Part shown: positions 57,536 to 64,000 of the stretch, piece by piece
How the letters are laid out: each line of letters begins with the position of its first letter
How positions within the stretch are numbered: the first letter of the stretch is position 1
NCBI GenBank assembly: GCA_024811115.1
Contig: JAKOGH010000835.1
Span: 186,001-250,000, forward strand
Length of the DNA stretch: 64,000 nt
Origin: Terana coerulea
Lineage: Eukaryota > Basidiomycota > Agaricomycetes > Polyporales > Phanerochaetaceae
Reading direction: 5' to 3'
Notes under the pieces: generated by a model
Told to the model about the DNA's origin: nothing
Seen by the model: the letters and a program-made list of their open reading frames with translations, nothing else
Databases searched by the model: none
Position numbers and translations under genes: made by a program

Positions 57536-58697
57536 GGGCAAGTGTGGGCTAGGGTCCCAAGGTGAGAGAGAACCTCGGAGAGGGATTTACCCAAGAACGC
57601 GATGTGTACACCTTATACACAAGTTATGATGAGGGATGGCAGTAGATGACAGCTCGCATCCCAACTCTGAATCGTTCTTCCCATGCTATGTCTCTCTAGA
57701 GATCAGTCTTAGACCCACTTCTCCCATTGATGATATTGGATCCTTGGATCCATAAGCAAGTGTAATGTTTCTGACGTTATTTCGGAAACTTACAGTAAAG
57801 AGTGGGCGTTCTAGCATACTTAGAGCCGGCACAAGGGTCTCCAAGCCCTATCCTTCGGTTTATTAGTATGAATATGCTCCCAAGATTTAAACCGCACTGA
57901 CTCGTCTATTGACATCTAGATAAAGTGAAGAAATAGTGTCAGTCCAGCAGATAAGTCATGTGCATGACTAGAAGTAAGTATGCATACCGCGTACATCGGT
58001 TCTCGTGGCTGTTGAAAGACGCGTGCACTGCGTTTTTTGACCTTCAGGAGCTACAGTGATGGCGTATCCGCACTGTCAGCTATCCTTAAAGGCCAGAAAT
58101 ATATAGCCCCCAAAGACCTCCACGCGACTGCAAATGGGTTCGAAGCAACATAAAGCAACACAGTCAGATATTATGGATTCGCCAGGTCATGGACGAGAGC
58201 AAGCACGAGCGTTGAGCGCCACATCCAACGCGCCAGTTGATGGAATTACCGAATTTGTACAGGCGCCCATTGCAGTCTGATCCGGCAAAGCGTCCAGGTC
58301 GTCAACACCCAGCAAATCCCCTCCCAAGGCCGGCATTCCTCAAGGTGAGCCCCGTCACGCCTGTTTGTGCTACAGAAGTGCTGCTGGGACGTTGTACGAG
58401 CGATTTGGGGAAGTTGAATGCAGTGGAGAGGGTGGATGGCTCGAGGAAGGGGTGGATTGGATGGGGGAGGCTTGGATGAGGCAGGTCTAGAGGCGCGGTG
58501 TTCTTAACCGTCAAGTCAGCGATTTCGTCTTGCCGTGCGACCCCACAACTGCATTCAACGCAGAAAGTGAAGCTTCGCCTGGGTATTCAGCCCTTTGGAA
58601 GATACCACTCCGCCGAGTCGCTCCAGCAGCCTTCTGTCCACACACTTTGCTTGTGGCTACAGGCGCAGTTTCTGACCGACATCTTTCCCAGACAAAA
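57536..58697. other. Intergenic upstream of RPL25
   Basis: No gene is recognised. The end nearest the RPL25 ATG is pyrimidine-rich, as expected for a ribosomal-protein promoter. Confidence 0.4.
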
Positions 58698-59400
58698 ATG
58701 GCTAGCGCAAAGACCACCAAGGCCAAGGCATCGGCTCCCAAGGGTGCGCACGCACGAACTCAGTACTGAAGAGCCACTTTTCTAACGTGTCAGTTGCATG
58801 TAGGCTCCGCCCAAACCAACAAGGCTAAGGCCGCTAAGAAGGCTGCGCTTGCTGGCACCAACTCGCATGCTTCCCGCAAGAAGCGCACCTCAGTCTCCTT
58901 CCACCGCCCCAAGACTCTCCGCCTTCCCCGTACCCCCAAGTACCCCCGCAAATCCGTTCCCCATGCGCCACGGATGGACCAGTTCAGGACGATCGTCTCG
59001 TGCGTTTCTATCACTTCTATTGTATTCAGGGGCTTACCCGATTGTTTTACGTATTCAGACCACTGAACACTGAGTCCGCAATGAAGAAGATCGAGGAGCA
59101 CAACACCCTTGTCTTCATTGTTGACCTCAAGGCCAACAAGCGTCAGATCAAGGATGCCGTGAAGAAGCTGTACGACGTCTCTGCCGCGAAGGTCAACACC
59201 CTCATCCGGTAGGCCAAAGTTCAAATGACCGAGTTCCTTGATGCTAAATTATCATTATGTTCAGGCCCGACGGCAAGAAGAAGGCGTACGTGCGCCTGAC
59301 ACCTGACCACGACGCGCTCGATGTCGCGAACAAGGTAAGTTTTCTCCATACACTTCAGACTATAGTACTGATCTCCGTGTGTCAGATTGGTTTCATCTAA
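58698..59400 (+). CDS. RPL25: 60S ribosomal protein L25/L23a (uL23)
   Basis: uL23 sits at the polypeptide exit tunnel of the large subunit. Five exons, all in frame: [16 protein letters not shown], a Lys/Ala-rich extension with [20 protein letters not shown], then [94 protein letters not shown], stop at 59,400. The terminal NKIGFI is the family hallmark. Length is about 158 residues, as expected. There is a short first exon, then an intron of 61 nt. Confidence 0.97.
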
Positions 59401-60146
59401 GCCACTTGTTTTTATCTCTTGGGACCACTTGCCTTAGCCCTGGGCTCTCCTCATGCTGTCTTCATGTCGCCTTTACACTGCATTACTTCTCACACTGTAT
59501 ATGTCTACTCCATGCCGTGAAAGTCTGAATATGCAGCTGGTGGGGATGTGCAGCAAAGTGTGCAAGCCAAGCCGAAGCCAAGGAGCATCGAGACCATGTA
59601 CCGCAAAGTTGTGGAGTCGACGTTGATGTAGATGGCCGCGGGAGTGTTCCGTCGTTATGGCGCTTATTGTGATCGGTCCTAATATGGGCGCGTTGAACGA
59701 CGCGAAGAGGGTTCTCGTCCTCATCATCTTCGGTAGCGCAGTGCTCGCCGTCCATGCACCTCTCCTGGCCTGAATCCACGTCGTTTTTTGACATATGCAC
59801 TCTGCGGACAGTTGTCGTCAGTCGAAACAAAGCGGAAAGATCTAGGCCCCGATGTTGCGATGCAGACTTTGATGGCGTCAAAACATGGACAAACGGTTGA
59901 AACAAGCGCAGGCAACCCTTGTCCTTCTCGCTTGCCGACGCCCTTCACCTTCGCATCCCAAGAAATAATTTATCTCTGGGTCTCTCTTCGTCGCCTTCAC
60001 CTGCCCACCATAGCAGCACCACACTCTTTCGACCTCTGGCGGACCTCTGTTCGGTGTCCTGCCGTCCTCGCTCTGCAGCAATCCTCGTCATAAACTCGGC
60101 TCTGACAACTCATTCGTAACCCTCACATCCTCCGAATACTTCGTCG
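59401..60146. other. Intergenic, RPL25 to MSB2
   Basis: This contains the 3' end of RPL25 and the MSB2 5' region. No other gene is recognised. Confidence 0.4.
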
Positions 60147-63100
60147 ATGTCCCCGGCCTTTCGAAAACAGTTTTTAGCTCTCTTTCTCTGCATCGCTCTC
60201 CAGCTCTCGCTTTCTACCGAGGTCGATGCTGCCCATGGTTCCCCCGCTGGTTCCCATGTAGGGCGTTCGGAAAGCTCTGCCCACCGTGCTGTGGCACGGA
60301 AGTTTGGGAGAGATGGCATCTTTGGAGACCTCCTCGGTGAGTCATCCCCTGCGTTGTTCTTGCTATTCCGATTTTCGAAGTTCCTCGACGTGTCAAATGC
60401 GCTGGGGTGTATGGGGCGCTGTGCCTACAACCTGCTTATTCGCAGGATATTCTCTTCCATCAAAAACCACAAATTGGCCCTCAAGTGCTAGCCAATTGCT
60501 TTCCAGTGCTATTGTGGGGTTCGTGAAGCCAAACGCGTTCAGAACATGTTATGTTCATCATGCTGTCGCGAAAAGGCTGTGTAACCAAGGGAGCTTTTCT
60601 CACATACGAAGGTGACCTCGTTTGTGAGAAAACACAGTCCAGCGGACTGCGCGTTACCATTCAATGCCACGCTTGGCCGTTCACTCGCACCTTCGTTACC
60701 GTACTCTTACTGACCAGTCACTCTTCATTAGGGGGTGCCGGCGATGCATTGAATACTATTGGTGATGGTTTAGATTCTGCCCTTGCACCCGTTACGTCTT
60801 TAGTTCCCGCAACCTCGACGTCGGCAGACCCGTCCGCGACCTCATTGTCGGCCTCAAGCTCCGACTCTGCTTCTTCCTCCGCGACGGACTCTGCCGCTGC
60901 CTCAAGCACCGATTCCGTCGCTGCTTCCAGCACAGACTCTGCTTCTGCCTCTGCGTCATCGACCGATTCTGCGAGCTCGAGCGCTAGCGCCAGCTCTACC
61001 GATTTGGTGTCTGCAACCAGCTCAGCCCCAACGGACATCGCGTCGGCCACTTCGTCTGCATCCACAGACGGTGCGTCGACGTCTGCTACAGATAGCTCGA
61101 CGCCATCTGCCTCCGCCACGGATAGCTCCACGCCATCCGCGTCTGATAGTGCTTCCCCTTCCAGCTCCCCCACGGATGGCGCTTCACCTTCAAGCAGTCC
61201 CACGGACAGTGCTACGCCTACATCGGATGATTCCACTCCGACCAGCACTCCCCCTCCAGTAACCACAAGCGCACCGGCGGATCCTCTTACGAGCATTGTC
61301 GGCGGGCTTACTTCGGTCGTCGGGTCGGTCACTTCTGACGTTGGATCAGCGTTTTCCAGCATTGGCTCAGCCATATCCACTGCGGTTGATCCTTCGCCGA
61401 CTAGTGCGGCTGCCAGTGCGACTGATAGCTCTGCGCCGTCCGCTCCAGCCTCTGTTACCAGTGACATCTCCTCGCCGACCGACGCTCCCACCAGCGTTGT
61501 CTCCTCGCAAACTGATGTCCCCACCAGTGCCCCTAGCTCGCAAACTGATGTCCCTTCCAGTACCCCGAGCTCGCCCAGTGATGCGCCCACGTCGTCGCCG
61601 GATACTGCATCCACATCGCAGACAGCTTCAGGCATCATTCCTACTTCGATTTCGCTGCCACCTATTCTGCCGTCTTCGATCTCGCTGCCACCGCTGTTCC
61701 CCAGCTCTTCCCCTACCTCCGATCAGGCCTCCAGTGCACCCTCTACAGACGTTTCGCAGCCCAGCTCTGCGCCCACCAGTACCCCTACGAGCGTCGACAG
61801 CTCCGCGTCAATTACCATTATCCCTACTTCGCTCCCTTCCTCGCTCCCAAGCGGCATCACCTCAGTTGTGTCAGGATTGTCATCTGTGGCATCTTCTTTG
61901 ACCTCAGAGATATCCTCAGTAATCAGCTCTGCCGCCTCCCAAATCACGTCTGCACCATCCGACATCTCGTCCGTAGCCTCAGGAATTACTTCCGTCGCGT
62001 CCAGTATAGCGAGTGGGATAACATCCTCGCCATCCGGAGCCTCGTCCCAGCCGTCTGGGATTACCTCAGCGCCGTCGTCGGCAATTACGTCCGGTGTCAC
62101 CTCTGACATTTCCTCGGGAGTTACGTCTGGAATCACATCGGTCGCGTCGGGAATTACGTCTGGAATTACGTCGGTTGCGTCGGGAGTTTCATCTGGAGTG
62201 TCGTCAGTTGCGTCGGGGGTATCGTCTGGAGTCTCATCCGTGGCGTCAGGGGTCTCATCTGGAATCTCATCCGTTGCTTCGGGCGTGAGTTCCGTAGCAT
62301 CCGGTGTCTCGTCCAGTGTCAGTGCATCGTCAGTTGCGTCCGGTGTGACGTCCGTGGCGTCCGGCGTCTCCTCCAGTGCATCGTCCGTCGCGTCGGGAGT
62401 ATCATCTTCGGGAGCATCCTCTAGCGCGTCATCCGGGATCACGTCTGGCGCCTCGTCAGTGGCATCGTCGTCGTCGGTCATCATCACCTTCCCCTCCAGT
62501 GCGAGCAGTGCTTCCGACTCGTTCAGCAGCCTTTCCACGATCAGTGCCTCGTCTTCCTCGCCTACGATCACTCCCTCCGTCGCTTCGCAGTTCAGCGGAA
62601 TCCTGACCCAGTCGTCCCTCATCTTGTTCTCGACTTCGAGCGCCAGTGCGAGCTCGACGCTGACGTTGAGCAACCCCGACGAGGCTACATCCACCCTGTC
62701 AACCTCCAGCGGCACTGTCACAATTGCACCTTCCGCCAGCCCGAGTGCCGTTCCGCTCCCGCAAAACCTGCCTGCGCGCATTTACCCGCCAGGTGGCCAG
62801 ATCAAGACTCCTACTGGTGCCTTTACCCTGATATCGCTGTTGTTCGATAGTGCGCTGCCTTGGAAGCTCGTTGCGACGAACTCGGATTCGTCCACTCAGC
62901 TGTTTGCGTACATCCCTGTGTTGATTTCGAGCGCGTTGGGTATCGATCGTACGTTACCCTGTTCCAGCACCTAAAAACTAAAATGTTCTAACTTCTCGTT
63001 GCAGAGAGCGAAGTCCAGACTTATGCGCTGCAGGTGCACGAGCCAGACACTTACAAAAGCACCTCTGACGCAGATTCTTTGGAGACCACGTACCTCGCGT

Positions 63101-63702
63101 TCATCCCCACCGGCCAAGTTGACACCCTTGCGCAGCAGCTGATTGCGAAGAACTCGCCGTTCTACACCATGCTGGGCTCTCCGTACAACACTTTGGCTGA
63201 CCACATCGTCCCGTCCTTCCCGGTCGATTCTGTCACTGCAACTGGTGACAGCGGTGGAAACAACTCGGCAAGCAACGCTGGAGGTACCACATCGGACAGT
63301 GGGGCTACATCGTCGTCCAAGACACGTGAGGACGCAATCATCGGCGTGGTCAGCTCGCTCGGTGCGATCACGCTCATCGTCCTCGCATTCCTTGTCGTCC
63401 GAGCCGTCAAACAGCGCCGTGCCCTCGCGCACCGCCGTCTCTCTGACCCTGGCGTTCCGACCGACGACGACTTCGTCGGTGCTCGGCCTGAGAACCAGGA
63501 CTTCGATCGCGACAGCGTTGGCGGCCAGCGCCGCCGCAGCTTCTACTACGCGGAGGACTCGCTGCGGGGCTTCGAGCAGCAGCAGCAGTTCGAGTCGGAG
63601 TTCACGCACCCGGGCAGCCAGCCGATGATGCGCGAGCGCAGGCCGGTGCAACCGAACATGATTGGTGCTCCGATCTTACGTGACAACACTATGGACTGGT
63701 AG
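60147..63702 (+). CDS. MSB2: Msb2-type signalling mucin
   Basis: A plasma-membrane sensor mucin upstream of the Cdc42/MAPK filamentation pathway in fungi. The signal peptide is at residues 1-28 (MSPAFRKQFLALFLCIALQL). An intron of about 390 nt (60,340-60,731) leads to a 700-residue Ser/Thr-rich ectodomain containing VASGVSSG-type tandem repeats near 62,090-62,420. The juxtamembrane homology domain follows (TPTGAFTLISLLFDSALPWK, STQLFAYIPVLISSALGID, intron, TTYLAFIPTGQVDTLAQQL). The single transmembrane helix is GVVSSLGAITLIVLAFLVV, and the cytoplasmic tail of about 100 residues starts with a basic stop-transfer KQRRALAHRRL and ends RDNTMDW. The domain order and the conserved region ahead of the helix fit Msb2. 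Hkr1 is the alternative. Confidence 0.82.
62090..62420 (+). repeat. In-frame tandem repeat of the mucin
   Basis: About a dozen degenerate units of gtcncgtcnggngtntcatc type encode VASGVSSG/ISSVASG. Copy number is likely to vary between strains. Confidence 0.7.
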
Positions 63703-64000
63703 ATGCTGCCGTTCGCGTTTCACGACCTCCGACGGACCTCACGACCCTATTTCTTTTCATATCTTGCTTTTCCCAGTGCGCCCGTGCTTTAACGACACGT
63801 GCCCGTGCTCCGTATGCGTTATATGTTCTTCCCTCTGCTCTCCCCTTGGTGCCCGCTTCCCTTTTCAGATATCCATGTTGTGGTGCTGTTTCCTTCGTTG
63901 GTTGTCGTACGGGAAAATGTATTTATCGATAGGCAGGCAGGCGTCGTCTGGACCTTGACCAATGACAGTCATCTGGGACGCAATGTATCTTCCGGTTTAC
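63703..64000. other. 3' flank of MSB2
   Basis: AT-richer downstream region with no further gene to the end of the window. Confidence 0.4.

Overview
This is a nuclear window from a basidiomycete fungus, most likely an agaricomycete. Almost every gene is split by 45-65 nt GT-AG introns, and the gene families are typical of these fungi: Msb2-type signalling mucin, DyP-type peroxidase, fungal L-amino-acid-oxidase-like flavoprotein, F-box families, hAT relics, ribosomal protein uL23 and Iwr1. I recognise no bacterial or viral gene. Exon ends were read by eye from splice signals and paralogue comparison, so most are approximate.

Layout. 1-2.4 kb: an orphan acidic protein. 2.6-5.8 kb (minus): a DyP C-terminal relic and two F-box genes. 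5.9-6.5 kb: a small inverted-repeat element. 7-9.1 kb: a broken protease-like gene. 9.1-13.3 kb: a decayed hAT transposon with a nested 360 bp element. 14.8-27.9 kb: an oxidative cluster with DyP1, vWA1, a small stand-alone module gene and a flavin amine oxidase, all on minus, plus a P450 on plus. 28.5-36.8 kb (plus): the mirror copy of the F-box/DyP block, ending in an open DyP2. 37-43 kb: a lipocalin-like gene, an F-box gene and vWA2. 43.3-49.8 kb (minus): aldehyde dehydrogenase, a second copy of that F-box gene and an MFS transporter. 50.8-64 kb: conserved chromosome with tRNA-Val, Iwr1, a coiled-coil protein, an aldo/keto reductase pseudogene, RPL25 and Msb2.

The main discovery candidate is a shared N-terminal beta-rich module of about 150-170 residues. 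Its hallmarks are a VPxGW...IS motif, then an intron, then SRKxYxQ, a YYS/FYS strand and a VxDEAGHTxPD-like end. It is fused to three unrelated catalytic or binding domains (DyP-like haem protein x2, vWA x2, flavin amine oxidase x1) and also occurs alone once, all within 28 kb. None of these proteins shows a signal peptide. An H2O2-forming oxidase and a haem peroxidase-like protein carrying the same adaptor suggests a co-assembling intracellular redox system. However, both DyPs have lost the catalytic Asp (GxxDG reads GWRGG), so they may be haem binders or altered enzymes.

Many otherwise coherent genes carry one single-base frame break, often in homopolymers. Unpolished assembly and recent decay cannot be told apart from this sequence alone.
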